Shown here: in pieces, positions 8,063 through 17,642 of the stretch | Layout of the letters: each line of letters opens with the position of its first letter | Position numbering within the stretch: position 1 is the first letter of the stretch | Origin: an uncultured Acetatifactor sp. | Lineage (GTDB): Bacteria > Bacillota > Clostridia > Lachnospirales > Lachnospiraceae | Assembly (NCBI GenBank): GCA_910588225.1 | Contig: CAJUQT010000007.1 | Span: 1 to 64,000, forward strand | DNA length: 64,000 bases | Direction: 5' to 3' | The notes under the pieces: generated by a model | The model's input: the letters and a program-made list of their open reading frames with translations, nothing else | What the model was told of the DNA's origin: nothing | The model's database searches: none | Made by a program: the position numbers and the translations under genes

Positions 8063-9364
8063 TCATTTCCTCAATACTTCTTTATCAACACTTTGGGAAT
8101 ACTCTTCTGTGGAACGTCCATAAAGCATTTTATCTAAATGAAACTTTCGATATAGTTTTCGCGCCCATCTGACTTTTTTCAGTTTTAAACGGGTCCATTC
8201 TATCAGCAAATAAAACGGACATAATACATAAGCCAAAAAAGGAATTTTCTTTCCACTTTCTTCCATTTGAAATAGAATATCTTTCTCGAATATGTGTCCT
8301 TTATGAGCCTCCATTAAAACTTTTCCAAAGCGTTTATTTAAATGCCGTTTATAGTCTTCCACAGGAAAACGCTCTTTAAAATACTCCAATTTATCCAATA
8401 CATATAATTCACTCATAGTACGAATGCATTTCCCACAATGTCCACAATTTCCATCGTTGTCCCATATACATACCTGCAAATGTTTCTGTGCAAACTTCCA
8501 GTCAGATATTGCTTCTACTTTTTCCATCCTGTTCACTTCCATTCCCGCTGAATAAAACTGCAGGCCTTTTGTTGAAAGCAGCGGTAATGTAAACATATCA
8601 TAGTATGCACAATCATAAGACAAAAAAGTAAAATCTGTGGGTGAAACTCCTCCACTGAAATAGTATATCTGAAATAATTTCTGCAGTGCCATCGCCATAG
8701 AACAATATTTTAATGTAAATAAACCTCCATCTATAATCTCACCACATACCGGATCCTGATATCTCCCTATGGAAAACAGAATATCTATATTGCACCGTAC
8801 AAAAATAAACTCCAACCCCAGCTCTTCTGCCTGTCCTGGTAGATTATGCAGATATTTGTCCAGAAAATCCTTTTGATACTTTTCTGAAAAGTCCACAGTA
8901 AAACAATCTGTAAATAATAAATGCGTTAATCTGTTTTCTATATAATAAGTTTCTAAATGCTTTTTTATCGTATAGCAGGAATCTACCCCCCCGGAAAAAC
9001 CTGTTCCTACACCGCCTTCACACTGCAATGCCTCAGATGTTGTTTTCCCCATCAAAGAAATCGGATGCATGAATGAAATTTCTTTTGCACAAATGGGAAT
9101 ATAATATGCAGTCAGCTGATAAATCAGCTGTTCTGTGCATGGAATCTCCCATTGAATATCATATCCATTAAACATTGCATAATACAGCAACACAGTGACA
9201 AATGCATCTGAGCGTTCTGTTGCCAGATATTCTGCATATTTAATGTCTACTGTAAAAAATAATTCTTTAGTAACTCCATTATCATTAACATCCGTAATTA
9301 AGTCATAACAATTATCCTTTTTTCGAATATTTATTGTGCCTATTTTAATCAAACCATATGCCAT
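8063..9364 (-). CDS. PP-loop (adenine nucleotide alpha-hydrolase-like) enzyme of the glycan locus
   Basis: The centre carries GFSGGVDS (about residues 121-128), the pyrophosphate-binding PP-loop of ATP-dependent enzymes such as QueC, asparagine synthetase and N-acetyl-sugar amidotransferases. Further on, CIWDNDGNCGHCGKC holds four closely spaced cysteines and is probably a metal or zinc site. The C-terminus is basic with a hydrophobic segment (FLAYVLCPFYLLIEW), so it may lie on the membrane. PP-loop enzymes adenylate a carboxyl or carbonyl group. In this locus the substrate is probably a sugar acid or amide on the repeat unit. The start is supported by GGAGAAG upstream. Exact reaction unknown. 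Confidence 0.72.
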   Translation of the reverse strand: MAYGLIKIGTINIRKKDNCYDLITDVNDNGVTKELFFTVDIKYAEYLATERSDAFVTVLLYYAMFNGYDIQWEIPCTEQLIYQLTAYYIPICAKEISFMHPISLMGKTTSEALQCEGGVGTGFSGGVDSCYTIKKHLETYYIENRLTHLLFTDCFTVDFSEKYQKDFLDKYLHNLPGQAEELGLEFIFVRCNIDILFSIGRYQDPVCGEIIDGGLFTLKYCSMAMALQKLFQIYYFSGGVSPTDFTFLSYDCAYYDMFTLPLLSTKGLQFYSAGMEVNRMEKVEAISDWKFAQKHLQVCIWDNDGNCGHCGKCIRTMSELYVLDKLEYFKERFPVEDYKRHLNKRFGKVLMEAHKGHIFEKDILFQMEESGKKIPFLAYVLCPFYLLIEWTRLKLKKVRWARKLYRKFHLDKMLYGRSTEEYSQSVDKEVLRK

Positions 9365-9388
9365 ATATCATTCTTCTCCATATATTAA

Positions 9389-10735
9389 TTACTGCCGCTC
9401 TATACCTTCTTCTGACAAAAGATACTTGAAAAAAGCATCATGCCGTTCTTTTGCATTTATGACATAATATTTATTTACTGTCTCTTGATATACTTCCTTA
9501 TAATGTAAAAAGTCACAAGTCCATTTGTTGTATTTTACAAGCAATTCTTTCGGAGATGTAAATTTATATATTGAAGAAATATCTACTGGATAGTTTTCTC
9601 CCATAATATACTGAAATACAAAACATCCATCATAAATCAGATCAAAAATAGCAGCAGTTATATGTGCAATAGAAAACCTGACACACTTTTGATATTCCTT
9701 CATTGTTATATTTGGTTCCAGTACATATGCACAATTACACTTCAAAATTTCTTTATATTTACTTATGGAATCCATTGGATGAAGTTTTATATAAAAATGT
9801 AAGCCTTTTTCCACCGCTAAGAACTGGGCAGCTTCCAATAGCCTGCAATTATCCTCAAATGCATTATCATTTTGTGGGCAATTTAACAAGACGCCAAAAT
9901 CTTCCGTTTTCTCCATGGTAATATAATCTGGATGGCTCTCCGAGCAGTAGTCTTCCATACATAATGTTTTTGTATTCCCGACAATAAAAATTCTATCAGC
10001 ACTCACTCCTGCAGATATATATTGCTGTTTCTCAAATTCATTCCAAACCAGTTTATAATCACACTGAAAACCATCAAAAAATAGTTGATCTTTGTCCTCA
10101 TGTCGGTTCATTGGCATCCCATGCTGCGGAGATATAACTTTTACCCCATGTAAATGTGCATTTTGTATTACAGTGCTTGATATCGTATCATACTCCTGAA
10201 AAATCAAAAGATAGCGATACCCTTCAAAAAATTCCATTCTTTCCAGATATTCGATTAATCCTTTTACCATCACAAGCTGTGCTGCTAAATATAAGCGTCC
10301 TAATAATCCAAAATTTTTGATAGCTGTAAAATATTTAAAAATACACTTAAAGCGGCGTATACATCCTTGTATCTGAAATCTATATATTTTTTTTAACAAT
10401 ACATGCCTTGTAGGTTTTAAGTAATTATAAAGATTATTATAGATAGTTGCATTGTCTGTACGTTCTATATGATTTTGATATTGTATTTCAATAGCTATAT
10501 CCTTTCCCTCTCGACTATCAGGATAATCAAAAAAATGAACAGGATTACATAACATAAGTGCCATGATTCTGCTTAATTTTTGTACTGCAGAAAGATCATA
10601 CATATTCCAGATATCTGCATACAATATTTTCCCAACTTCATACTCAGATAAATCTCCGATCTTTAACTTATCAATACAAAATTTTGCTGTCTCATATTGT
10701 CTGATTTTTTTAGGACGAGTAATTTGAATATTCAT
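9389..10735 (-). CDS. Putative GT-B glycosyltransferase
   Basis: 448 residues with no signal peptide. VISPQHGMP (about residue 202) resembles the QHG element of capsule and CDP-glycerol-type GT-B transferases. FYIKLHPMDS (about residue 318) is the HP motif shared with bacterial poly/sialyltransferases, and SIAHITAAIFDLI follows where those enzymes have a donor-binding Ser/Thr pair. Because CMP-sugar transferases carry this HP/ST arrangement, it is a candidate for using the CMP-ulosonate made by the 2-5 kb genes; that link is inference. The start has AAAGGAA upstream. Confidence 0.65.
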   Translation of the reverse strand: MNIQITRPKKIRQYETAKFCIDKLKIGDLSEYEVGKILYADIWNMYDLSAVQKLSRIMALMLCNPVHFFDYPDSREGKDIAIEIQYQNHIERTDNATIYNNLYNYLKPTRHVLLKKIYRFQIQGCIRRFKCIFKYFTAIKNFGLLGRLYLAAQLVMVKGLIEYLERMEFFEGYRYLLIFQEYDTISSTVIQNAHLHGVKVISPQHGMPMNRHEDKDQLFFDGFQCDYKLVWNEFEKQQYISAGVSADRIFIVGNTKTLCMEDYCSESHPDYITMEKTEDFGVLLNCPQNDNAFEDNCRLLEAAQFLAVEKGLHFYIKLHPMDSISKYKEILKCNCAYVLEPNITMKEYQKCVRFSIAHITAAIFDLIYDGCFVFQYIMGENYPVDISSIYKFTSPKELLVKYNKWTCDFLHYKEVYQETVNKYYVINAKERHDAFFKYLLSEEGIERQ

Positions 10736-10827
10736 TTTGTCTATTCCTTTCTGTCAGTTGGGAAACTCACATTCAAATTATTTCTCTTCAGGTTATATCA
10801 TCTTATATTATTGATATCTCAATGTAT

Positions 10828-12042
10828 CTACAGTTCTGTTATACATTTCAAGATTTTATGTTGAACAGCTTCCATAGAATAAAACTTTTCATATACTTTT
10901 CTTGCATTAATAGATAGTTTTTCCTGCATTTTTTTGTTTCTCATTTCCATAATACTACTTACGAATTCTTCTGGAGTATTAGCAATTAATCCAGAACATT
11001 TATCCTCAAAATTCAATCCTTCTGCTCCAATTGTTGTTGAAATTACAGGCATTCCTTTTGAAAATGCTTCTATAATCTTGACTCTCTGGCCACTTCCTAT
11101 AAATAGCGGGACAATCATACAATGACACTTATCATAATACTCTTCTACAGACTCCACATATCCTGTGATAAAAATATTATTATACTTCTTAACGACAGTT
11201 CTCAGTTCCTCACTTGGATTTTTTCCTACAATATATAATTGAACATTAATATTCTGTTGTTCAATAAGAGGAACTACTTTTTTCATAAACCAGACTATTC
11301 CATTATTATTAGGTTCCCAGGTTAAAGTTCCTATAAATAAAATCCTAATGCAATCATCTTGATATTCACTCCTTTTAATTCCTTTATCAATCATTCCAAT
11401 TGGTATGATTTCATGATTGAATTCACCACACATATCATATAAAGCTTTATAGTCTTCCACTGATAAGACTATACATTTATCACTTGACTTAATACTTTTT
11501 CTCTCAAATCTATATAATTTCTGATATTCTAAAAGAAAGAAAAGCTTTTTCATTAAATTTTTGGAATTATCTGCATTTCGTTTCATAATAATCGCTTCGC
11601 AATTATGTTCATCAATGATTTTGATGCAATTTATTCTCATTGATGCGATCAGAGAATTATATATAAATAATTGTAAATGATCATAATATACAAGATCATA
11701 TTCACTACTGCTTATTAATAACTTTATCAAATTCCTCATTTTCCCTGACTTATATTTGAAAAGACCAAATGAATATTTTGAAAAAATACTTTTTAAAGCC
11801 ATCATAAGCATATAAATTTTATTATCTGCAGTTGTCAACTTTAAGTATATTTGATTAACGCTATTACAATATTTTAATATTTCTTTTTCATATTCCGGCA
11901 CAATTATTTCACTTTCATTAAAACAAACCAAATCAATTACATGTCCCCCCTTTTTAAGGCTCTGTAAGGTTGAATAGCTCTTTATCTTTCCTCCGTTGTC
12001 CAAAGGATAAGGTAATAAATTTGTTAAAAATAATATCCTCAT
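10828..12042 (-). CDS. GT4-family glycosyltransferase
   Basis: Retaining GT-B glycosyltransferase. I start it at the ATG at 12042, giving MRILFLTNLLPYPLDNGG, the normal opening of the family. An earlier start at 12138 adds 32 odd residues and overlaps the upstream gene. RILFIGTLTWEPNNNGIVWF (near residue 235) and the downstream IIPIG.../GSGQRVKIIEAFSKGMPVI (E-x7-E type nucleotide-sugar site) are typical. It adds one sugar of the repeat unit at the cytoplasmic face. Donor unknown. Confidence 0.87.
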   Translation of the reverse strand: MRILFLTNLLPYPLDNGGKIKSYSTLQSLKKGGHVIDLVCFNESEIIVPEYEKEILKYCNSVNQIYLKLTTADNKIYMLMMALKSIFSKYSFGLFKYKSGKMRNLIKLLISSSEYDLVYYDHLQLFIYNSLIASMRINCIKIIDEHNCEAIIMKRNADNSKNLMKKLFFLLEYQKLYRFERKSIKSSDKCIVLSVEDYKALYDMCGEFNHEIIPIGMIDKGIKRSEYQDDCIRILFIGTLTWEPNNNGIVWFMKKVVPLIEQQNINVQLYIVGKNPSEELRTVVKKYNNIFITGYVESVEEYYDKCHCMIVPLFIGSGQRVKIIEAFSKGMPVISTTIGAEGLNFEDKCSGLIANTPEEFVSSIMEMRNKKMQEKLSINARKVYEKFYSMEAVQHKILKCITEL

Positions 12043-12097
12043 ATCTGTTTCCGTCCTGGTAATTTTATTGATTTCGCTTTCTCGAATCACCATATCC

Positions 12098-13693
12098 TTA
12101 ATAGGTGTCTGATATCTTAATGACAATACATCCCTCAACTTCCTGTATATAACCTTTTGACGGATATACTGGCATATCTTTGATCTCTTGCAATTTAATT
12201 AATTTGTTATAAGCTGCATCTGTATTATATGGAAGCAAGATACCCATATTTCTTAAAACGCCATTATAGGAATACCTCATGCAATCCGTTTTCATCCAAA
12301 ACTTCCCATATCTGGCATATGAATTTGCCTTATTCCAGAGTGCAGTTGTTCTAAATGTAGCATTTTCGCTTGGTACTCCTATGAAAAGGTATTTTTTATC
12401 TAAGCTATAGGAATCCATGCTTTGCAATTGAATCACCACATTCCTGAGCATTGTTTCTGTGGCATTTTTTCCCTCATACATCGCATCGATGTCAATAGTA
12501 ACCATATAAATATTTCCATAGAGCATGGCAACTGAGATAAGTAAGGTCAAGCTCATATGTATCTTCACTGCTACCCCCCCTGTACAAAGCAAACGATAGC
12601 AAAGGAAAAAAACACATAACAGACAAGGAAATAGGATTATCATTCCTCCTGTCATTTGAATCTGAATTTCTGATTTTGTTGCCAAAAACAAACTTATATT
12701 GCAGGCCATTGGCAAAAGCAATATTATAATACACAGCAGAATCAGAGATTTTCTTATCTTCTTCACTTTAGTAAAAAACAGCAAAACTATCGCCAGAAAA
12801 AGTACAAGTGCAATACAATATATCCCATATTGTTGAAAAATATTGTGTTTGATATTTAACTCAAAAAAATACTCATATGTAACTAAATAAGTCTTCCATA
12901 TGTTTTTCGGAATACTAAAAATCATATCCTTGATAGACAAATTGTTCGCCCCATTATAAGAGGATGCAGACACATTTTTTATCTTCATGTGGATATCCCA
13001 TATACCTTTATATAAAAGACACCCCAACCCCACAGAAGCAAAACTTACGGATAGATGATAAAAAATATATAAAATCTTACAGCCTACATTTTGTGTTCTC
13101 AATATTGATAAAAAGATATATAAAAGTATTAAGACACACGTACAGGCAAGATTTGCCTGATAAGCTCCCAAACACAAAGCTATCGCAAAAGCAGCTAATC
13201 CACACCATAGTAATTCAACTTTTTTATTTTTTCCTGTTACCTTTTTTATCAAAACCCAGGCCGCAAATATACTTAAAATATAACTGCTTGCAAAAACGGG
13301 AGACATGTATCGATAAGAAAGCCAATTACAGACTGTTGTGCTGGATAAAATCAACATACAAACTAAATAAGACAACTTATTCTCAATCATATCAAAAATA
13401 TCGATAATATACAGGTTACCTATACTAATTATAATCAAAGTTAATATGGACGTAGTTGGTTCTGCAGATATACCTAATCTTAGCCTATCAATATATAGCC
13501 AAAACCATCTTCCTATAGACAGTTCCCACCTTTTTGCTAAAGAATAATTTCCATGCCATAGTCCATCATGTGTATTTGTAAGCTGGTTAGCAATTAGCAC
13601 CAAATATAATAGACTCCCAAAAACCACCTGGATAATCATCAATTTTTTGTACTTACTAAATCTTTCACAATGCATTTGCATTATTATTTTCAT
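12098..13693 (-). CDS. GtrII-like membrane glucosyltransferase
   Basis: Polytopic membrane protein of about 531 residues with ten or more hydrophobic segments. The first outer loop has NTHDGLWHG and RWFWLYIDRLRLGI, the signature pattern of GtrII/GtrX-type glucosyltransferases that move a lipid-linked sugar onto an exported polysaccharide. The ATG at 13693 follows AGGGGAG and overlaps the polymerase gene by 29 bases; a start at 13807 would overlap by 143 and is unlikely. It probably adds a side-branch sugar outside the cell. No GtrA/GtrB partner is seen nearby. Confidence 0.72.
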   Translation of the reverse strand: MKIIMQMHCERFSKYKKLMIIQVVFGSLLYLVLIANQLTNTHDGLWHGNYSLAKRWELSIGRWFWLYIDRLRLGISAEPTTSILTLIIISIGNLYIIDIFDMIENKLSYLVCMLILSSTTVCNWLSYRYMSPVFASSYILSIFAAWVLIKKVTGKNKKVELLWCGLAAFAIALCLGAYQANLACTCVLILLYIFLSILRTQNVGCKILYIFYHLSVSFASVGLGCLLYKGIWDIHMKIKNVSASSYNGANNLSIKDMIFSIPKNIWKTYLVTYEYFFELNIKHNIFQQYGIYCIALVLFLAIVLLFFTKVKKIRKSLILLCIIILLLPMACNISLFLATKSEIQIQMTGGMIILFPCLLCVFFLCYRLLCTGGVAVKIHMSLTLLISVAMLYGNIYMVTIDIDAMYEGKNATETMLRNVVIQLQSMDSYSLDKKYLFIGVPSENATFRTTALWNKANSYARYGKFWMKTDCMRYSYNGVLRNMGILLPYNTDAAYNKLIKLQEIKDMPVYPSKGYIQEVEGCIVIKISDTY

Positions 13694-14987
13694 TAGCTCC
13701 CCTCTCCAAAGTGCGATCTTCCAACAAATTGCTATGCGCCTGTTTAGTATTACTACACAAAATAATTGCCCCCAAAATTGCAAAGTACATAATTGTAAGA
13801 GATTCAAATATCACATGTCCTGTAAATAATGAATGGAAAATCGCAATTAAAATACCTATGCACAAGCTGAAACTATGTATATCTCTCATTTTGTAAACTC
13901 TTTTGATTGATGTATAAACCAATTTTGTATCTATATAAGTCCAAATCAATACTGGAATACACCCCAAATAGTATCGTAATGCATAAAAGTCCATTTCTAT
14001 AAAATTCATCCAAGTCCACTTTGACTTCATAGCCGTATTAATATTTGTATATCCATATCCGACAAATAGACTTAAATACTTATTGTAGTGCATTTCCGTA
14101 ACATATTTCTTAATATATGAAATCTGTAAATCTCTATTTGATAATAAAAATGACCATATATTTGTATATTTATATGCTTTATATAATTGAATTTGATTCT
14201 CCACATATTTTCGCATAAATATTATTCCTGCAAAAATGACCAGTACAGTTATCAGCATTATCATAACAAGCAGTTTCTTTTTTTTACCCTTTAAAATCAT
14301 ACATACTTGCCACAACCCTAACCCTACTGTATAAATCAAAGCACCAACCAAGCCTGCCTTGTTCCCCAGCAAAATTAATGCCATAAATATAAAACAAGTA
14401 AAAACAGCTTTCTTTTTATACTCAATCACTTTTGAAGAGAACATAAGACCAGCAGCAATAAGAAGCACTACTGTCAAATAATTACTAAATAAAAATAGCC
14501 CTACATATCCTGTTCTATAGTCATTATCCTTCCAGGCTTCATATCCTAATCCTAACGGGCTGACACACACGCTCACTATAATAATAACTATTGATACCAT
14601 CGTTGCTTTTATCAACGATTCTGTTTCAACTGTATTGCATTCAATAAAATCTTGAAATACAAAAATCAGAGAAGTTGTGTAAATTATTTTTACTATAAAA
14701 ACACATTCTCTAAAAGATACTATCGACAGACCTGCCACTATCTGTAAAATCCAGATCAATCCATATATACCACCTACAAGAACAAGAATTTTTCTGGTTT
14801 TCTTTTTTTTAATAAAAGCCAAAAAAATCAGGAATCCAACAATTCTGAAAAACTGATTAATTGGCAAATTAAAATTTAATCTATACAAAATACTATAAAT
14901 TATTTCTACTACAGGATTTATCATAATAATAAAACAAATTATTTTCTTTGGAATAATTTTAGCCTTTATATTCTCAATCATAAGCAA
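13665..14987 (-). CDS. Wzy-like O-antigen/EPS polymerase
   Basis: 440 residues, hydrophobic throughout with about ten to twelve membrane segments and one larger outer loop (about residues 265-325, QIQLYKAYKYTNIW ... LFVGYGYTNINT), as in Wzy polymerases and O-antigen ligases. Sequence conservation in this family is poor, so the call rests on topology and context with a flippase and an initiating transferase. It would join repeat units outside the membrane. The start is TTG at 14987 or ATG at 14981; the AAAGG upstream fits the TTG better. Confidence 0.72.
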   Translation of the reverse strand: MLMIENIKAKIIPKKIICFIIMINPVVEIIYSILYRLNFNLPINQFFRIVGFLIFLAFIKKKKTRKILVLVGGIYGLIWILQIVAGLSIVSFRECVFIVKIIYTTSLIFVFQDFIECNTVETESLIKATMVSIVIIIVSVCVSPLGLGYEAWKDNDYRTGYVGLFLFSNYLTVVLLIAAGLMFSSKVIEYKKKAVFTCFIFMALILLGNKAGLVGALIYTVGLGLWQVCMILKGKKKKLLVMIMLITVLVIFAGIIFMRKYVENQIQLYKAYKYTNIWSFLLSNRDLQISYIKKYVTEMHYNKYLSLFVGYGYTNINTAMKSKWTWMNFIEMDFYALRYYLGCIPVLIWTYIDTKLVYTSIKRVYKMRDIHSFSLCIGILIAIFHSLFTGHVIFESLTIMYFAILGAIILCSNTKQAHSNLLEDRTLERGANENNNANAL

Positions 14988-15091
14988 TGAAATATATACC
15001 TTTCAATTCTTTTCAAAGATAAAAATAATCTGATTTGGGATACAAAGTTCTATAAGCAGAATGAGAAGCACCACAACATTATTTATAATTA

Positions 15092-15841
15092 TTATGTTTT
15101 CTGCCTTCTGTATTTGAAAATCAAAGGAACTATTTCAATCCCATCAACAGTATATCGTTTAAGCATTCTTTTGGGTTCTTGAATAATTCTAAATACCCAC
15201 TCCAAACCATAATTTGACATCCATCTCGGAGCTCTTTTTACATGTCCAGCCTCAAAATCCAAACTTGCGCCTAATCCAAAAGATATAGGAACTTTTAAAC
15301 TTTCTTTATTATGATAAATAAATAATTCTTGTTTTGGACATCCTAATCCTACAATCAAAATGTGTGGCTTTGTCTTTATTATTTGATGTTTGATCTTTTC
15401 CATTTCTACTAAATTTTTTTCAAAATTGTACGGAGGAGAATAGGTCCCAGCAACTTGTAATCCCGGATAACGATCGATCAGATTTTCCGCTGCTTTTTGA
15501 GCAACTCCTTCTGCCGCTCCAAGAAAAAACATCTTATATCCTTTCTTTGCTGCCAATCCACATAATAGCGGAAATAAATCAGAACCTGAAATTTTCTGTT
15601 TCAAAGGAGTTCCATACCATTTTGCAATCCATAACAATGGTTTTCCATCTGCTAATATTAAATCTGCATTTTTATATACATCGCAAAGTTCTCCCCCACG
15701 TTCTAATTGAACAATATGATCTACATTTGGTGTAACTACATAAGCATTTTTATTTTTCCTGATCAGCAAATCTATCGAATCTAATACCTCTTGCATTGTA
15801 AGATTATCTATTTCTGTATTCATAAACTTGATTCGAGCCAT
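15092..15841 (-). CDS. WecB/TagA/CpsF-family glycosyltransferase (GT26)
   Basis: 249 residues, normal for the family that transfers ManNAc or a related sugar to the lipid-linked first sugar. VVTPNVDHIVQL carries the TPN and catalytic Asp region, LILADGKPLLWIAKWYGTPL the ADG motif, and ILIVGLGCPKQELFI plus APRWMSNYGLEWVFRII the conserved C-terminal part. The last 30 residues (EPKRMLKRYTVDGIEIVPLI) are the membrane-association appendage of TagA. GGAGG precedes the start. It follows the initiating transferase by 19 bases and is likely the second enzyme of the pathway. It is AT-rich, unlike its upstream neighbour. Confidence 0.93.
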   Translation of the reverse strand: MARIKFMNTEIDNLTMQEVLDSIDLLIRKNKNAYVVTPNVDHIVQLERGGELCDVYKNADLILADGKPLLWIAKWYGTPLKQKISGSDLFPLLCGLAAKKGYKMFFLGAAEGVAQKAAENLIDRYPGLQVAGTYSPPYNFEKNLVEMEKIKHQIIKTKPHILIVGLGCPKQELFIYHNKESLKVPISFGLGASLDFEAGHVKRAPRWMSNYGLEWVFRIIQEPKRMLKRYTVDGIEIVPLIFKYRRQKT

Positions 15842-15860
15842 AACCTGTATCCTCCACTAC

Positions 15861-17414
15861 TCACATCGCCCCATCCCGCCCAAAAACCACACCCAAAGTC
15901 TTCACCAAAATCCGCAGATCCAGCCCCATACTCCACTCCGTGATATACCTCGTATCCAGCCTCACTACCTCCTCGAAGTCCGTGATCCTGCTCCGCCCGC
16001 TGACCTGCCACAGCCCTGTAATCCCCGGACGCACCGCCAGCCTGGCCCTGTGATGAGGCTCATACCTCTCCCACTCATCCACCGTGGGCGGCCTGGTCCC
16101 CACCAGGCTCATGTCGCCCTTTAACACATTGAAAAACTGCGGGAACTCGTCCAGACTGTAGTCCCTCATGAAATTCCCCAGCCCCTTCTTCACCCGGCCG
16201 TCCGCAAGCACCTTACAGCCGATAATTCTCGGGTCCCCCTCCAGCTTGAACATCAGGCCGTCCCCGTGCCGGTTTTTCTCCATCAGCTCTTTCTTACGCT
16301 CTTCCGCATCCAGATACATGCTCCGGAATTTATAGATTTTAAACCGCTTCCCATTCCTTCCAACCCTCTCCTGGGTGAAGAAGACAGGCCCCGGAGAAGC
16401 TATCAAAATGGCCGGCGCCAGCACCAGAAACAGCAGGCAGGTCAGCAGACACCCCAGGATTCCTCCTGTGATATCCATCCCTCTCTTTATCAGCTGCTGC
16501 AGAGGCGTGGCATAGCTGATGCTGCTGGTCAGCACCGTATACTCTCCCAGATGGTTCACGAACTGCCGCATTCCCGTCTCGCCTCCCGCACGGAACACGC
16601 TCACATGGACCACCACTCCCATCCCCGCCAGCTGCTCCACCAGCTTCTCCGGGTAAGGGCAGCTTCGGGGCAGCACGATCAGGGCTTCATCCACCCAACT
16701 GCGGCACACGGCATCTATGATATCCTCCGCTCCCGCCACCACCGGGATCTCTGAAACGTTCTCTTTCTCTTCCGCTCCGTCGGCAGTCTTTCCTTCCCCC
16801 TGCCGCACAGCTTCCGCATTTCCGGCTTCTGCCTCCGCAGAAAAGCTGTCCAGGCTTTTCTCTTTTTTCCTCTCTCTGTCCAGCAGCGCAATCCCTGTGA
16901 TGTTGAACTGTTCTGTCCCCTGGGAGCGCAGGTCTGACAGCACCTCCTCCACCATCCACGATTCCGTCGCCACCAGCAGGGAGCGTCTCTCTCCCTCCGC
17001 CGCCTTCCTTTTCAGCAGCAGCTTCTTCCACAGAAGCCTGGCAAAATAGCCTGTTCCTATATACAGAATCCCTGTCAGGTAAATCACAAAGCGGGCGCCG
17101 CTCACATTTTTCTGGGCGGTAAACAGGTACACTACCGCAATCACCTCCACCAGGCAGGCATGGCGCAGCGTCACCGTAAATTCCCGGTAAAATCCCCGCT
17201 TCAGCACCCCGCTGAAGGTTCCGGTCAAAAGGGCCGCTGCGGTAACCGCCAGCAGAAGCACTATCCCTATCCCTCTGTACTCCGCGTCCCCGTAAGGACT
17301 GGACGGTCCCATCCGCACCGCATAGGCCAGCATGAAAGCCGCCTCCAGGCACAGCCCGTCAAGCACGATGAAATCAAGGTGTTTCAGCCATCCCCCTGCC
17401 CTCTTTCTGTACAT
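15861..17414 (-). CDS. Polyprenyl-phosphate sugar-1-phosphate transferase (WbaP-like)
   Basis: Initiating enzyme of repeat-unit synthesis: moves a hexose-1-phosphate from a UDP-sugar to undecaprenyl phosphate. The N-terminal third has four hydrophobic helices. A middle nucleotide-binding-like region contains a low-complexity insert rich in Glu, Ala and Gly (about residues 190-220). The C-terminal catalytic part starts near residue 307 (KRGMDITGG) with FFTQERVGRNGKRFKIYKFR, DEFPQFFNVLKGDMSLVGTRPP and RPGITGLWQVSGR. It is clearly GC-richer than the genes to its left, so it seems to belong to the stable backbone rather than the exchanged cassette. GGGAGC precedes the start. Confidence 0.92.
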   Translation of the reverse strand: MYRKRAGGWLKHLDFIVLDGLCLEAAFMLAYAVRMGPSSPYGDAEYRGIGIVLLLAVTAAALLTGTFSGVLKRGFYREFTVTLRHACLVEVIAVVYLFTAQKNVSGARFVIYLTGILYIGTGYFARLLWKKLLLKRKAAEGERRSLLVATESWMVEEVLSDLRSQGTEQFNITGIALLDRERKKEKSLDSFSAEAEAGNAEAVRQGEGKTADGAEEKENVSEIPVVAGAEDIIDAVCRSWVDEALIVLPRSCPYPEKLVEQLAGMGVVVHVSVFRAGGETGMRQFVNHLGEYTVLTSSISYATPLQQLIKRGMDITGGILGCLLTCLLFLVLAPAILIASPGPVFFTQERVGRNGKRFKIYKFRSMYLDAEERKKELMEKNRHGDGLMFKLEGDPRIIGCKVLADGRVKKGLGNFMRDYSLDEFPQFFNVLKGDMSLVGTRPPTVDEWERYEPHHRARLAVRPGITGLWQVSGRSRITDFEEVVRLDTRYITEWSMGLDLRILVKTLGVVFGRDGAM

Positions 17415-17560
17415 AAACTCAGCTCCCTCTGTACCATTTCGTCTGCGCGGTTTCCCTGTGTCTTTTCATCCCTGTGTCTTCCTGCCTGTGTCCATTCTCC
17501 CTCTGCAGGTCCCGTCATTCATGTTTTCCATCCCTGCATCTTCCCTCCTGTCTCTGCGGC

Positions 17561-17636
17561 AGTGCACAAAGTTTCCACCCTTTGTGCACTCCCCCACTGA
17601 CAGTCCTTTTTCTGAAAGGGGATGACTGGCATCCCC
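17561..17636 (-). terminator. Two hairpins between the secreted-protein gene and the sugar transferase
   Basis: Arms 17561-17571 and 17580-17590 pair perfectly over 11 bases around an 8-base loop. A second stem, 17618-17624 with 17630-17636, pairs over 7 bases. Neither has a long T-run on the minus strand (the second is followed by TTTC), so they could be partial terminators or processing sites rather than full stops. They are what separates cassette 1 from the polysaccharide operon. I see no gene from 17415 to 17706. Confidence 0.5.
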
Positions 17637-17642
17637 CCTCAA

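Noticed and set aside
12043-12138. 32-residue N-terminal extension of the GT4 transferase
   Set aside because: The family starts at MRILFLTN, and the longer form would overlap the upstream gene by 41 bases.
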